From: Bacteroidota bacterium
Lineage (GTDB): Bacteria; Bacteroidota; Bacteroidia; Flavobacteriales_E; Vicingaceae
DNA length: 64,000 bases
Reading direction: 5' to 3'
NCBI GenBank assembly: GCA_013112545.1
Contig: JABFGJ010000012.1
Coordinates: 33,276 to 97,275, forward strand
Under the pieces are notes generated by a model. It saw only the letters and a program-made list of their open reading frames with translations, ran no database searches and was not told the origin of the DNA. The translations under genes were made by a program, and so were the position numbers. This document shows positions 1-8,518 of this stretch, piece by piece (the first letter of the stretch is position 1; every line of letters starts with the position of its first letter).

Positions 1-1
1 T

Positions 2-841
2 GCAGCTGCAGATTGCACTGGCCATGGTGTACCTGGTGCAATGGTAAGTGTTATTTGTGCTGGAGCATTAAATAGAGCTGTTAATGAGTTTCAACTTACT
101 GATGTTGGCGAAATCCTCAATAAAGTTACTTCACTTGTAATTGATACATTTAAGAAAGGAAATGACAAGGTAAAAGATGGTATGGATATCGCACTATGCG
201 GATTAGACATTGGCAGGAAAATACTTTATACTTCGGGGGCTAACAATCCAATTTGGATTATTAGTAAAAATAAAAAGCTAATAACTGAGATGGCATATAA
301 TACATTTCAACATGAAGACGAATTACCTCTCTACTTACATGAATTTAAAAGTTTAAAAAAACCCATAGGTTTAAACGACATCGAAGAGCCATTTACAACC
401 AATGTTATTCAACTAGAACCTGAAGATGGAATCTATGTTTTTTCAGATGGATATCCAGATCAGTTTGGTGGTGAGAAAGGTAAAAAGTTCAAGTATAATA
501 ACTTTCGAAAGTTGTTGCTAGAAAATTTCCACTTAAGCATGGACGAGCAAAAAATCACCATTAATGATTGCTTTGAAAATTGGAAAGGTGAGCATGAGCA
601 AATTGATGATGTATGCGTAATTGGTGTAAAAATTAATGGAAAAGAACGCAATAATTTTACCAATCGCGAAATAGAAGTTTTAGAGTATTTAATTTTAGGA
701 TTACCCAGCAAATTAATTGCAGATAAGATGAATATCAGCAATCACACAGTTGATACATACAGAAGAAGGTTATTAGCAAAAACAAATACTTTTAACTCAA
801 CTGAGCTAATCAATTACTGCAAAGCGAAAGAAATTATTTAA
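2..841 (+). CDS. SpoIIE-type PP2C phosphatase fused to LuxR DNA-binding domain (5' partial)
   Basis: The reading frame is open from base 2, and the first codons give ADCTGHGVPGAM, the metal-binding motif of SpoIIE/RsbU Ser/Thr phosphatases, so the gene begins before the window and the ATG at 41 is internal. A second metal motif, VFSDGYPDQFGG, and the final DDVCVIGV strand complete a PP2C fold. The last 60 or so residues (FTNREIEVLEYL to the end) form a LuxR/NarL helix-turn-helix. A phosphatase output joined to a DNA-binding domain is unusual, because SpoIIE enzymes normally act on anti-sigma antagonists. Sensor domains would lie upstream. Its 3' end overlaps the convergent hydrolase gene by 8 bp. 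Family assignment is firm; the target is unknown. Confidence 0.85.
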   Translation, partial: AAADCTGHGVPGAMVSVICAGALNRAVNEFQLTDVGEILNKVTSLVIDTFKKGNDKVKDGMDIALCGLDIGRKILYTSGANNPIWIISKNKKLITEMAYNTFQHEDELPLYLHEFKSLKKPIGLNDIEEPFTTNVIQLEPEDGIYVFSDGYPDQFGGEKGKKFKYNNFRKLLLENFHLSMDEQKITINDCFENWKGEHEQIDDVCVIGVKINGKERNNFTNREIEVLEYLILGLPSKLIADKMNISNHTVDTYRRRLLAKTNTFNSTELINYCKAKEII

Positions 842-1631
842 AAACAGATTGAGCAAATGCTTGAAGGAGGTTGTTGAATGCCTCCAGATTATCAATTTGA
901 GGAGAATGTGAGCCCCCCTTTATGATCATTAGCTTATTCTTATACAATGACTTAAAGCTTATTGTTTTTAAAAATTCTTTATTAATTAGTGGATCATTTT
1001 CTCCTACAACAAAGGCTATTGGCTTCTCGGTAGCATTAATAATCTCCACCTCATCTTTATATTCTTGAGAGAAAATTGAACCGGCAATTCCAGTTCTATA
1101 ATTACCGTCTGTAGAAGCTATTTGCTGCTCCAACAATTTGCCTTTAAAACTAAAATTCGACGCTAAAGATCGTACTTCTTCTCTAGTCAATGTAGCATTA
1201 AACGCAAGATTAGCAGCTTCATTTGGCAAAAACATCTCACTCAGCTGAATTGGTATTTTCGCAGGGCTAGAACCAAAAATAAACGAACCTTTAATTTCTC
1301 CAAGTTCTTCTAATATTTGAAGCGAAAGATCTCCACCAAGAGAATGACCAACAAGAATAATAGATTTTAATTCTAATTTCAAAATAAACTCTACTAGCAA
1401 TTCACTCAGCTTTTGCAGTGAATAATGATTTAGCTTTTCAGATTGCCCACAACCTGGCAAATCCAAGGCTATCATTCTATATTCACACAACTCTTTTGAA
1501 TTCAACTGCTTTTCAAAAGTTGCCGCACTTAATGAATTCCCATGAATATAAAACAAACAATTATTTGCTGCTTTATTTTCTTGATAATAATGTATTCTAA
1601 CTCCTTTAATTTCTATATAGTTCGACTCCAT
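834..1631 (-). CDS. alpha/beta-hydrolase fold protein
   Basis: A 265-residue soluble protein with the alpha/beta-hydrolase layout: the oxyanion strand IHGNSLS near residue 30, the LPGCGQS loop, the nucleophile elbow GHSLGG (Ser near residue 97), a late acid strand (VVGENDPL) and a catalytic His in GGSHSPQ near the C-terminus. The substrate cannot be read from sequence; such proteins include esterases, lactonases and C-C hydrolases. It starts 22 bp after the PAS-LuxR gene on the same strand and is probably the last gene of that regulatory operon. It ends convergently inside the 3' end of the phosphatase gene. Confidence 0.8.
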   Translation of the reverse strand: MESNYIEIKGVRIHYYQENKAANNCLFYIHGNSLSAATFEKQLNSKELCEYRMIALDLPGCGQSEKLNHYSLQKLSELLVEFILKLELKSIILVGHSLGGDLSLQILEELGEIKGSFIFGSSPAKIPIQLSEMFLPNEAANLAFNATLTREEVRSLASNFSFKGKLLEQQIASTDGNYRTGIAGSIFSQEYKDEVEIINATEKPIAFVVGENDPLINKEFLKTISFKSLYKNKLMIIKGGSHSPQIDNLEAFNNLLQAFAQSVFK

Positions 1632-1653
1632 TTTAAGGATGGGTTTTAACGGG

Positions 1654-2409
1654 TTAAATAGTTAAACTCTCAGCGAAACCGAGAAGCTCTTGAGTGTTTT
1701 TACAATGTGACTTCTTTAGTAATTTCCTTCGATGAGTGTCAATGGTATGTCTGCTGTTATTAAACTTGGCTGCAATTTCTTTACTCGTTTTTCCCTTTTT
1801 TAATTCGGTTAAGAATTCTAATTCTCGCTCTGAAAAAATATTTTTTCCCAACTTATATACTTCATGGATAATATTTTGTTCCAATTCATTATCCACTCCT
1901 TCTAATTTCCACTCGACTTTGTCAGTATCCATTAATCCAGTAACGTCTGTAATGAATGAATACATCGTTATCATTCTATTATTTGAATCCGTTTCAAAAA
2001 CGCCAGTTTGCCTTAAAATAGAACGATAGGTACCATTTTTATGTTTGACTTTATATAGTAAAACAAATTTAATGTTATCAGGATTAAACACTCCAGTTAC
2101 AACTGAGCTAATACCTTGATTAATCAATAATGAAACAATCACCTTCTGTTTAGGGTGCAACAAATTTTGTGTTGGTAACAACTTCTCAAATTCTTCTGGA
2201 TAATAACCAAGCACTTTCTCAATATTTCTAGAATAAGTAACCTCTCCTTTTTTGTAATTTGCTACATACATAGCTTGCCCATTTTGCAGAAATGCGTGCT
2301 TAAACGAATCTAAGCTTTTAGGAATTTTCTCTAAATGAGCTAGCTTCTTTTTTATTGTTTTTAGAAAATTCGAAATATCTAATGTGATAGAATCAGACAT
2401 ATTAAACAA
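1654..2409 (-). CDS. PAS domain protein with C-terminal LuxR-type HTH
   Basis: The protein has 251 residues. Residues about 40-160 look like a PAS fold of the PAS_3 type (KGEVTYSRNIEKVLGYYPEEF, then KVKHKNGTYRSILRQTG). Residues about 190-250 are a LuxR helix-turn-helix (FSERELEFLTELKKGKTSKEIA, then TIDTHRRKLLKK). There is no receiver domain, so it would be a one-component transcription factor responding to a ligand or redox state. An alternative start, the ATG at 2400, removes three residues. It lies 18 bp after the response-regulator gene. Its HTH resembles the two other LuxR domains nearby, pointing to local duplication of output domains. Confidence 0.75.
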   Translation of the reverse strand: MFNMSDSITLDISNFLKTIKKKLAHLEKIPKSLDSFKHAFLQNGQAMYVANYKKGEVTYSRNIEKVLGYYPEEFEKLLPTQNLLHPKQKVIVSLLINQGISSVVTGVFNPDNIKFVLLYKVKHKNGTYRSILRQTGVFETDSNNRMITMYSFITDVTGLMDTDKVEWKLEGVDNELEQNIIHEVYKLGKNIFSERELEFLTELKKGKTSKEIAAKFNNSRHTIDTHRRKLLKKSHCKNTQELLGFAESLTI

Positions 2410-2427
2410 TTTTTGATGGTTAATTAT

Positions 2428-3054
2428 TTACAACAAATCATTATCCATTGCATATTTCACCAAGCCAACACTGTTTTTACAACCTGTTTTACTCAATAAA
2501 TTTCTTCGATGAGTATCGGCGGTGTGAACACTTATAAAAAGTCTTTCAGCTATCTCATGAGAATTCATCTCTTCGCAAACAAGTTTCAAAATATCTTTTT
2601 CTCGAGGTGTCAATTCAACATAATCAGGATCCTCTTTTCTACGATAACTTTCAATTAACTCTGCATGTGCTTCTTTAGCAAAATAATCAGTTCCATTCAC
2701 AACTTGGTGTATTGCTTCAGAAACCTCTTCGTCGTCAGTTGTTTTTAGCAGGTACCCATTCACTTTTGCCGCTACGGCTTCTTGAATTTTAGTACTACTT
2801 AAGTGCATCGACAAAATCACAATTTTAATTTTTGGTTTAAGTTTTAAAATTAATGGAGCGGCTTCTAAACCTGACATCTCAGGCATATCGATATCCAATA
2901 AAATCAAATCCGCTTCTATGTTTGGAAGATGTTTTAATAAGTCAACTGCGGATTCAAATTTTTCAACCACTTGTATGTCTTCTTTTGCGGCTAACATCAC
3001 TCCCAATCCTTGACGGAATAATTGATGGTCATCTACGATTAATATTTTTATCAT
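2428..3054 (-). CDS. NarL/FixJ-family response regulator
   Basis: A 208-residue two-domain regulator. The N-terminal receiver shows VDDHQLFRQG and the phosphoacceptor Asp in LLDIDMPEMSG (near residue 54), with the switch Ser in VILSMH and Lys in LLKTTDD. The C-terminal LuxR helix-turn-helix runs from LTPREKDILKLV to the TADTHRRNLLSKTG recognition helix. Its ATG overlaps the stop codon of the upstream histidine kinase by 4 bp, so the two form a translationally coupled two-component pair. Target genes are unknown; the neighbouring PAS-LuxR and hydrolase genes are candidates. Confidence 0.92.
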   Translation of the reverse strand: MIKILIVDDHQLFRQGLGVMLAAKEDIQVVEKFESAVDLLKHLPNIEADLILLDIDMPEMSGLEAAPLILKLKPKIKIVILSMHLSSTKIQEAVAAKVNGYLLKTTDDEEVSEAIHQVVNGTDYFAKEAHAELIESYRRKEDPDYVELTPREKDILKLVCEEMNSHEIAERLFISVHTADTHRRNLLSKTGCKNSVGLVKYAMDNDLL

Positions 3055-4844
3055 GATTTTTGATTTAATTCAATTATAAAAATAGAGCCTCTACCCTTTT
3101 CAGCGTCAACATGTAAGCTTCCATTCATTTTTTTAACTCTTGCTTTGATATTTTCTAAACCAATTCCCTGTTTTACTTCTTTTGGATTAAAACCTTTCCC
3201 ATTGTCTTCGTAGATTAGGTTAAATGTGTTTCCATCAGAGTTAGTTTGCACGCTTATTTCACTTGCATTTGCGTGTTTCAATGTATTGCTTACCAACTCT
3301 TGCACAATGCGATACAAACCCAAAATGGCGGTTTGATCTAATAAAGCTATATCTTGATGCAAATAGACTTTCAACTGTATTCCACTTGTTCGTTCTATGG
3401 TTTGTTTCAATTGAAGTAGTGCTTCATTCAAACCGTACTTTTGAAGCAAACCACTAGATAAATTATGGGCAATGCTTCTAACTTCATTTACAGCCTCATC
3501 AACAATAGCTAAATCTTCTTTTCCAACCGAATTCTCTGGTCGCCTTAGCGAAAGTTTTAGCGCAGCTAGAGTACCTCCTAATCGATCGTGCAAATCTTGA
3601 GCAATTCGCTCTCGCTCTTTTTCTTGTCCTTTCAGCATGGCTGAATAAGTATTCGATTCTTGAATGGCCATCATTTCATCTAGTTGATTTTCTTTGACTT
3701 TTAAATCCATCTGAACTAGCTTTCTTTTGTTTTTGACAGAATAATAAATTGCCAAAAGACTGATTGCTATAATCGCAGAAACAACCATAATAATTGCAAT
3801 ATACAAATCTTTGGTTTTATTGGCTAAACTTAAATTAGTCGCCTTTTCATTAACTAGTTCAAGTTCTGCTTCTTTTTTTTCTACTTCATATTTTGTTTGA
3901 AATTCTTGAATGTTCTTTGATGTTTTGTCTGCAATTACTGAATCAATAAGTAAATTAAATTCAGATAAATGTTTTAAAGCTACCTGATTGTTTTCTTTAT
4001 GTAGATAATATTTTAACAAGGTGTATTTATTATCCTTTTGAAGTTCGAAAGTTGCAGAAAACTTAGCCAAACTATCAGCCATTTTAATATGTTCGTAGGC
4101 CTTATCAAATTCTCCTTTTCTTAAGTATAATTCGCCAAGTTTATTAGAACAAAAAGCTAAGCCTGAATTCCTATTACTTATCTTATTAAACGAAATTCCT
4201 AATTCTAAGTATTTAATTGCCAAGTCTAGTTCTTCGTTCAAAATATACAAGGCGCCAAGATTCGCATAAATTAACGCTCTCATGTACTGGCTTTCATCCG
4301 AACTATCTCCTTCTATAAACTCTACCGATTTTTTATAATAGTATATTGCAGAGTCTCGTTTATTCATCGAATTATAAATTGCACCTAATGTATTATATGG
4401 CGATGAAGCAAACCTGTTTGGGACACTTGAAGCTAAAGTAAGTTGAATAGATTCTTTGATTTGTTTAATTGCACTTTCATAAGCATTTGTATAATAATTA
4501 ATGGTCCCATAAACTATGAGTGCATCAATCATTTTACTAGTATCTCCGTTTTTTTTTGCAATTTTTAAATACTCTAAATTACTTTGAATAGCATCTTCAT
4601 AATTTCCCTTGTAAAACGAAATGCTTCTTTTCGCTTGCCACAAACTAATGCTCAGCGAATCTGGGCTATCATGACTTAAGTACTTAAATAGCTGTTCGTT
4701 AATTTGTTTTGCGCTATCTATGTCATTATCTACCAAAGCAATAGCTACTTGGTTAAGTCGAAATAAGCTATCCCAATTCATTACTGACTGAGCACTAATG
4801 GACTGAGACAAGCAAATTAGGATATATAAAAAATACTTTTTCAA
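3051..4844 (-). CDS. TPR-repeat sensor histidine kinase, HisKA_3 type (copy 1)
   Basis: The protein has 597 residues: a signal peptide (MKKYFLYILICLSQSISAQ), a periplasmic array of tetratricopeptide repeats to about residue 290, a coiled-coil stretch, one membrane helix (about 345-365), then a NarX/DesK-like kinase core. The dimerisation helix has the phosphoacceptor His in IAQDLHDRLGG (near 418), and the ATPase domain shows the N box around NTLKHANA and the DNGKGF and GIGLENI motifs. From about residue 300 to the end it is almost identical to the second kinase (6081-7928), while the TPR parts differ strongly. It follows the 115-residue gene by 1 bp and overlaps the response-regulator gene. 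Confidence 0.9.
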   Translation of the reverse strand: MKKYFLYILICLSQSISAQSVMNWDSLFRLNQVAIALVDNDIDSAKQINEQLFKYLSHDSPDSLSISLWQAKRSISFYKGNYEDAIQSNLEYLKIAKKNGDTSKMIDALIVYGTINYYTNAYESAIKQIKESIQLTLASSVPNRFASSPYNTLGAIYNSMNKRDSAIYYYKKSVEFIEGDSSDESQYMRALIYANLGALYILNEELDLAIKYLELGISFNKISNRNSGLAFCSNKLGELYLRKGEFDKAYEHIKMADSLAKFSATFELQKDNKYTLLKYYLHKENNQVALKHLSEFNLLIDSVIADKTSKNIQEFQTKYEVEKKEAELELVNEKATNLSLANKTKDLYIAIIMVVSAIIAISLLAIYYSVKNKRKLVQMDLKVKENQLDEMMAIQESNTYSAMLKGQEKERERIAQDLHDRLGGTLAALKLSLRRPENSVGKEDLAIVDEAVNEVRSIAHNLSSGLLQKYGLNEALLQLKQTIERTSGIQLKVYLHQDIALLDQTAILGLYRIVQELVSNTLKHANASEISVQTNSDGNTFNLIYEDNGKGFNPKEVKQGIGLENIKARVKKMNGSLHVDAEKGRGSIFIIELNQKS

Positions 4845-4845
4845 T

Positions 4846-5193
4846 TTATGCGCCTAAACCTATTTTCACATCACCTTTTGTTGGTTCGCTTGCTACAATA
4901 TAATTCTCCTCGCCCAATTCAAAATAAACAAGCACTAGCCCATTCGATTTACCTGATGTTTTTCTAGAAAACATTTGATCGGTTATTGTAAGCACTTCTT
5001 CCTTGTCAGAAGGCTCAACGTAAGCTATCATAACACTTTCGATGTGTTGACCAATAGAATTATTAATTGAAGAAGGCATGCTGCCGAAATCTGTTTTTTT
5101 GAAGCAAACGACTTCATTTAGCTTATAAGAATGTCCTGAAAACTCCGCAATTACTAGCTCGTCTTCAACTTCTTGTATTATTGATAATGCCAT
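4846..5193 (-). CDS. small unknown protein between caspase-like and kinase genes
   Basis: A 115-residue protein that I do not recognise. It is acidic, rich in predicted beta strands, and has no signal peptide or membrane segment. It is packed between the caspase-like gene (2 bp gap) and the first histidine kinase (1 bp gap), so the three are certainly co-transcribed. The 127-residue protein encoded just before the second kinase holds the equivalent place. Both have an MPxxIN stretch near the middle followed by a hydrophobic strand and a variable loop, so they may be distant paralogues, but that similarity is weak. A role in linking the protease to the kinase, or as its substrate, is only a guess. 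Confidence 0.6.
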   Translation of the reverse strand: MALSIIQEVEDELVIAEFSGHSYKLNEVVCFKKTDFGSMPSSINNSIGQHIESVMIAYVEPSDKEEVLTITDQMFSRKTSGKSNGLVLVYFELGEENYIVASEPTKGDVKIGLGA

Positions 5194-5195
5194 AA

Positions 5196-6029
5196 TTATA
5201 TCTTTAAAGGTTTATTATTTACAAAGTATGATAAACTGCATTTATAATGAAATTTTTGAGGAATATGTCCTACACCTCGACTTGAATCAGCAGTTTCAAC
5301 AAAATGATTCTGCAATTTATAGAAAAACGGCTCATAATTCTTTTTCTCTTCTTTATTTTCTTCTAAAAACTTTAAGAGCCAAAAGGTAAAATCAAAGATA
5401 TTTTGCACCATGTCTATTCTTGCCCAATTCAATTTTCCAACAGCAGCTATCATAAAGGTTTCTGGATATTCATTTGAGTTTAATTCAATTTTCAATTTAT
5501 TATTGTAATACTTTATGAGTTGCTCATAGGCGTTTTCCCCATTATCTATCAAACCAAAATCATTATCCATTATTAATTTTTTATCCGAACCATATCCTCC
5601 TGCATAGCAAGAATCAATAACACAAAACAATTTAGAATCTATATGAAAATCTTTAAGCCAATTTTTGAACTCATTTTCAAAAAGCATCTGGTCGTAAAGA
5701 TTAAAAAAAGTGAACTCACCTTTTTCTTTTCCGTCCATACTAAAGCTATGCCCTGCAAAATATAAAAATAGAAATATGGGTTCCGAATTGGGCAAATTGG
5801 ATAATCGTGCATAATGCTTCATTCTAATGTCTATATCATGAAAAACGGCTTCTTTGCCAACATAAACATCAATTCTATTATCGGGAATTGTAGAAAAATC
5901 AAGTAAGTGTCTATGAATCTTTTCAGCACTGTTTTTCGCAGAAGGAGTAATCATACTTACTCCATAATGTTTAGGATTCACTTCATCTACACCAACTAAT
6001 ATCGCGTATCCTTTCATTTCTTCTACCAT
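5196..6029 (-). CDS. caspase-like (peptidase C14 / metacaspase-type) protease
   Basis: A 277-residue protein with the caspase-haemoglobinase fold signature. It starts with the first strand YAILVGVDE and carries the catalytic His in LYFAGHS (H94) and the catalytic Cys in VIDSCYAGG (C141), each after a hydrophobic strand, in the order and spacing of bacterial metacaspases. There is no signal peptide or extra domain, so it is probably cytoplasmic. The ATG at 6017 (M5) is an alternative start. It heads a tight run with the 115-residue gene, a histidine kinase and a response regulator, and is preceded by a leader that is repeated at 8324. Many bacterial caspases act in regulated cell death or conflict systems; that role here is inferred. 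Confidence 0.85.
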   Translation of the reverse strand: MVEEMKGYAILVGVDEVNPKHYGVSMITPSAKNSAEKIHRHLLDFSTIPDNRIDVYVGKEAVFHDIDIRMKHYARLSNLPNSEPIFLFLYFAGHSFSMDGKEKGEFTFFNLYDQMLFENEFKNWLKDFHIDSKLFCVIDSCYAGGYGSDKKLIMDNDFGLIDNGENAYEQLIKYYNNKLKIELNSNEYPETFMIAAVGKLNWARIDMVQNIFDFTFWLLKFLEENKEEKKNYEPFFYKLQNHFVETADSSRGVGHIPQKFHYKCSLSYFVNNKPLKI

Positions 6030-6075
6030 TTATACATCCATTATTTCAATTATATAAAAGCTAATATAGGGCTTT
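6025..6075 (-). repeat. conserved leader/promoter repeat, copy A (upstream of caspase gene)
   Basis: About 51 bp that recur at 8324-8375 with a handful of differences and one inserted base. Read on the minus strand it holds AGCCC, then ATTAGCTTTTATA, then TATAATTG (one mismatch to the TAnnTTTG -7 element), then ATGGATGTATAA directly abutting the caspase ATG. The last part is a possible four-codon mini-ORF. The likely role is a shared promoter and leader for two regulatory modules. Confidence 0.6.
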
Positions 6076-6080
6076 AGTTT

Positions 6081-7928
6081 TCATTTGCCTTGTTGATTTA
6101 ATTCAACAATAAAAATAGAGCCTCTTCCTTTTTCGGCATCAACATGTAGGCTTCCATTCATTTTTTTAACCCTTGCTTTTATGTTTTCCAAACCAATTCC
6201 CTGTTTTACTTCTTTTGGGTTAAAGCCTTTCCCATTGTCTTCATAGATTAGATTAAATGTAGTTCCATCAGAGTTAGTTTGCACGCTTATTTCACTGGCA
6301 TTTGCGTGTTTTAATGTATTGCTTACCAACTCTTGCACAATGCGATACAAACCCAAAATGGCCGACTGGTCTAATAAAGCTATGTCTTGATGCAAATAGA
6401 CTTTCAATTGTATTCCACTTGTTCGTTCTATGGTTTGTTTCAATTGAAGGAGTGCTTCATTCAGCCCATATTTTTGAAGCAAGCCACTAGATAAATTATG
6501 AGCAATGCTTCTAACCTCATTTACAGCTTCATCAACAATGGCTAAATCTTCTTTTCCAACCGAATTCTCTGGTCGCCTTAGCGAAAGTTTTAGTGCAGCC
6601 AAAGTGCCCCCTAAGCGATCGTGCAAATCTTGAGCGATCCGTTCTCGCTCTTTTTCTTGTCCTTTCAGCATAGCTGAGTATGTGCTCGATTCTTGAATCG
6701 CCATCATCTCGTCCAGTTGGTTTTCTTTAATTTTCAAATCCAACTGCACCAATTTTCGTTTGTTTTTGACTGAATAATAAATGGCCAATAAGCTGATTGC
6801 AACAATTGCAAAAACGACTAATATAATAGCAATATACAAGTCTTTGGTTTTGTTGGCTAAGCTTAAATTGGTCGCTTTTTCTTCAACTAATTCGAGGGCG
6901 GCTTGTTTTTTTTCTACTTGGTATTTCGCTTCTATTTCCTGAATGTTCTTATTGGTTTGCATTTCAATTACCGAATCATTCAAGTTATAATACTTTGCAT
7001 TATACTTTAAGGCTGAATCATTCTCGCCAATTAATAAATAGTATTTAAAAAAGCCATATTGAATATTCTTTCTAATGTCTAAAGTAGAAGAGTATGAACT
7101 TAACGAGTCTGCATATTTTAAATTTTTAAATGCTTTTTTATATTCTTTAGCAGATAATAAAATTTCAGCCTTTTTATAATAAGTCCAAGTTGAAGATTGA
7201 AAATCTCTATTTTCGAGGCTAATGCTAATCGCAGAATCTAAAAACAACAAGGCTTTGTTATTTTTATTTTCATACTGATAAACAGATGCAATATTTCCAT
7301 ACATTTTAGCCTTCATCATCAAATAATTTTCTGGTGCACCAGCCAAATCTTGAAGACCAAGTTCAAAGTATTTTATAGCAGAATCCAATTGTAGTTCAGC
7401 CAAAAAGCTCAAAGCCATCGTATTGCGATTATTAGCAAAAACCCATCTATCTACTTTGGCCAACTTTAACCACAAGAAATTTTCTTTTAGATAATCTCTG
7501 CACTTATCGTAATCATTTGTAGCGTAATATATGTTTGCAAATTTGACATAGGTTTGTCCAATCAAAAACGTATCCTTCATTTGTTGCCTAAGCTTTAAAC
7601 AAGCCAAGTTGTACTTTAATGATTTTTCGAAATCCCCTTTATTGTAAAAAATATTAGCTTGAACAGAATTTATATTGGATAATACCAAAGTGTCAATCGG
7701 CTCTTTTATCAAATGAAATAAACTTGAGTTAATTGTTTCAGCGCTATCTATATCAGAACTTGTTAAAGCATGCGCTTCTTTATTTAGCGAATCAAGTCTT
7801 TCCCAGTGTTCTTTATCAATTTCTTGAGAGAATGAATTTAATCCTAGCAGCAAAAGCCCCAATAAAAATTGGGGCTTTAAACTTTTTATATTAAAAAAAG
7901 GATACAAATTAATCTTTAGGATTTTCAA
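6081..7928 (-). CDS. TPR-repeat sensor histidine kinase, HisKA_3 type (copy 2)
   Basis: This 615-residue paralogue of the kinase at 3051-4844 has the same order: N-terminal hydrophobic signal (FLLGLLLLGLNSFSQ), TPR repeats, a coiled coil, one membrane helix and a NarX-like kinase core with DLHDRLGG and DNGKGF. The C-terminal 300 residues match copy 1 at nearly every position, whereas the sensor TPR part is much diverged. There is no partner response regulator beside it, so it may share the regulator at 2428-3054. Its start overlaps the 127-residue gene by 20 bp. The ATG is taken because it gives a clean signal peptide, though a start at a later Met is possible. Confidence 0.88.
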   Translation of the reverse strand: MKILKINLYPFFNIKSLKPQFLLGLLLLGLNSFSQEIDKEHWERLDSLNKEAHALTSSDIDSAETINSSLFHLIKEPIDTLVLSNINSVQANIFYNKGDFEKSLKYNLACLKLRQQMKDTFLIGQTYVKFANIYYATNDYDKCRDYLKENFLWLKLAKVDRWVFANNRNTMALSFLAELQLDSAIKYFELGLQDLAGAPENYLMMKAKMYGNIASVYQYENKNNKALLFLDSAISISLENRDFQSSTWTYYKKAEILLSAKEYKKAFKNLKYADSLSSYSSTLDIRKNIQYGFFKYYLLIGENDSALKYNAKYYNLNDSVIEMQTNKNIQEIEAKYQVEKKQAALELVEEKATNLSLANKTKDLYIAIILVVFAIVAISLLAIYYSVKNKRKLVQLDLKIKENQLDEMMAIQESSTYSAMLKGQEKERERIAQDLHDRLGGTLAALKLSLRRPENSVGKEDLAIVDEAVNEVRSIAHNLSSGLLQKYGLNEALLQLKQTIERTSGIQLKVYLHQDIALLDQSAILGLYRIVQELVSNTLKHANASEISVQTNSDGTTFNLIYEDNGKGFNPKEVKQGIGLENIKARVKKMNGSLHVDAEKGRGSIFIVELNQQGK

Positions 7929-8292
7929 CCTGTCCTTTTATTGGAACTGCTTTAACAGGTGTACTCACTCCTGTAAAACCCTTAATTATAAGAACAATTG
8001 CCCCATTAATGATATTTGGATCTTTATCAAATTTTAGTACTGAATTTCCTGTTTCTCCTTTGGTTACATAAAAAACATTATCATTCCCGCTCGATGTAGT
8101 TACCTCAATCGCCATAACTTGTGCTATATTTATAATGTCATTATCAATTAAATATTGATTTATATTATCAGGCATAGTTAGCATTGAATATCTTTCAATA
8201 CTTATTATTTCAAAATATCCTTCACTTTGGATAATTGCATCAACTTTTTCACCGCATTTATGTTCACCAATTATTTCTATTTCCCAACTCAT
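7909..8292 (-). CDS. small unknown protein preceding kinase copy 2
   Basis: A 127-residue protein of unknown family with predicted beta-strand character (SWEIEIIGEH at the start, GAIVLIIKGFTG near the end). No signal peptide or transmembrane helix is evident. It overlaps the start of kinase copy 2 by 20 bp, matching the tight link between the 115-residue gene and kinase copy 1. It is preceded, 32 bp upstream, by copy B of the repeated leader. The protein may serve as a cytoplasmic partner of the kinase, but no sequence motif supports a specific function. Confidence 0.6.
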   Translation of the reverse strand: MSWEIEIIGEHKCGEKVDAIIQSEGYFEIISIERYSMLTMPDNINQYLIDNDIINIAQVMAIEVTTSSGNDNVFYVTKGETGNSVLKFDKDPNIINGAIVLIIKGFTGVSTPVKAVPIKGQVENPKD

Positions 8293-8323
8293 CTTATTTA
8301 TTTTAGTTTAAACTTATTTAATT

Positions 8324-8375
8324 ACCATTTATACATCCATTGTTTCAGCTTTATAAAAGCTAATATAAGGGCTTT
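8324..8375 (-). repeat. conserved leader/promoter repeat, copy B
   Basis: A 52-bp match to 6025-6075. It keeps the minus-strand series AGCCC, ATTAGCTTTTATA and ATGGATGTATAAATGGT. In copy A the final ATGGT is the caspase start, whereas here the frame stops after four codons (ATG GTA ATT AAA TAA). This suggests either a shared promoter or the broken 5' end of a second caspase gene left by duplication. Confidence 0.6.
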
Positions 8376-8518
8376 TTCTAATTTCCCCATATTGGTGTTT
8401 TGTTCTCTGTTCAAGTTATAGTCCATTTTTTTATTCTTTCACATAACAAAGTTGGATATTCAATTTGCCACTTAAGTCATTATAAACCGTGAATTGCTTC
8501 TACTTATTTCTAAGTATT

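Noticed and set aside
41..841. ATG at 41 as the start of the first gene
   Set aside because: The frame is open upstream to base 2 and the upstream codons encode the conserved ADCTGHGVPGA phosphatase motif, so this ATG is internal.
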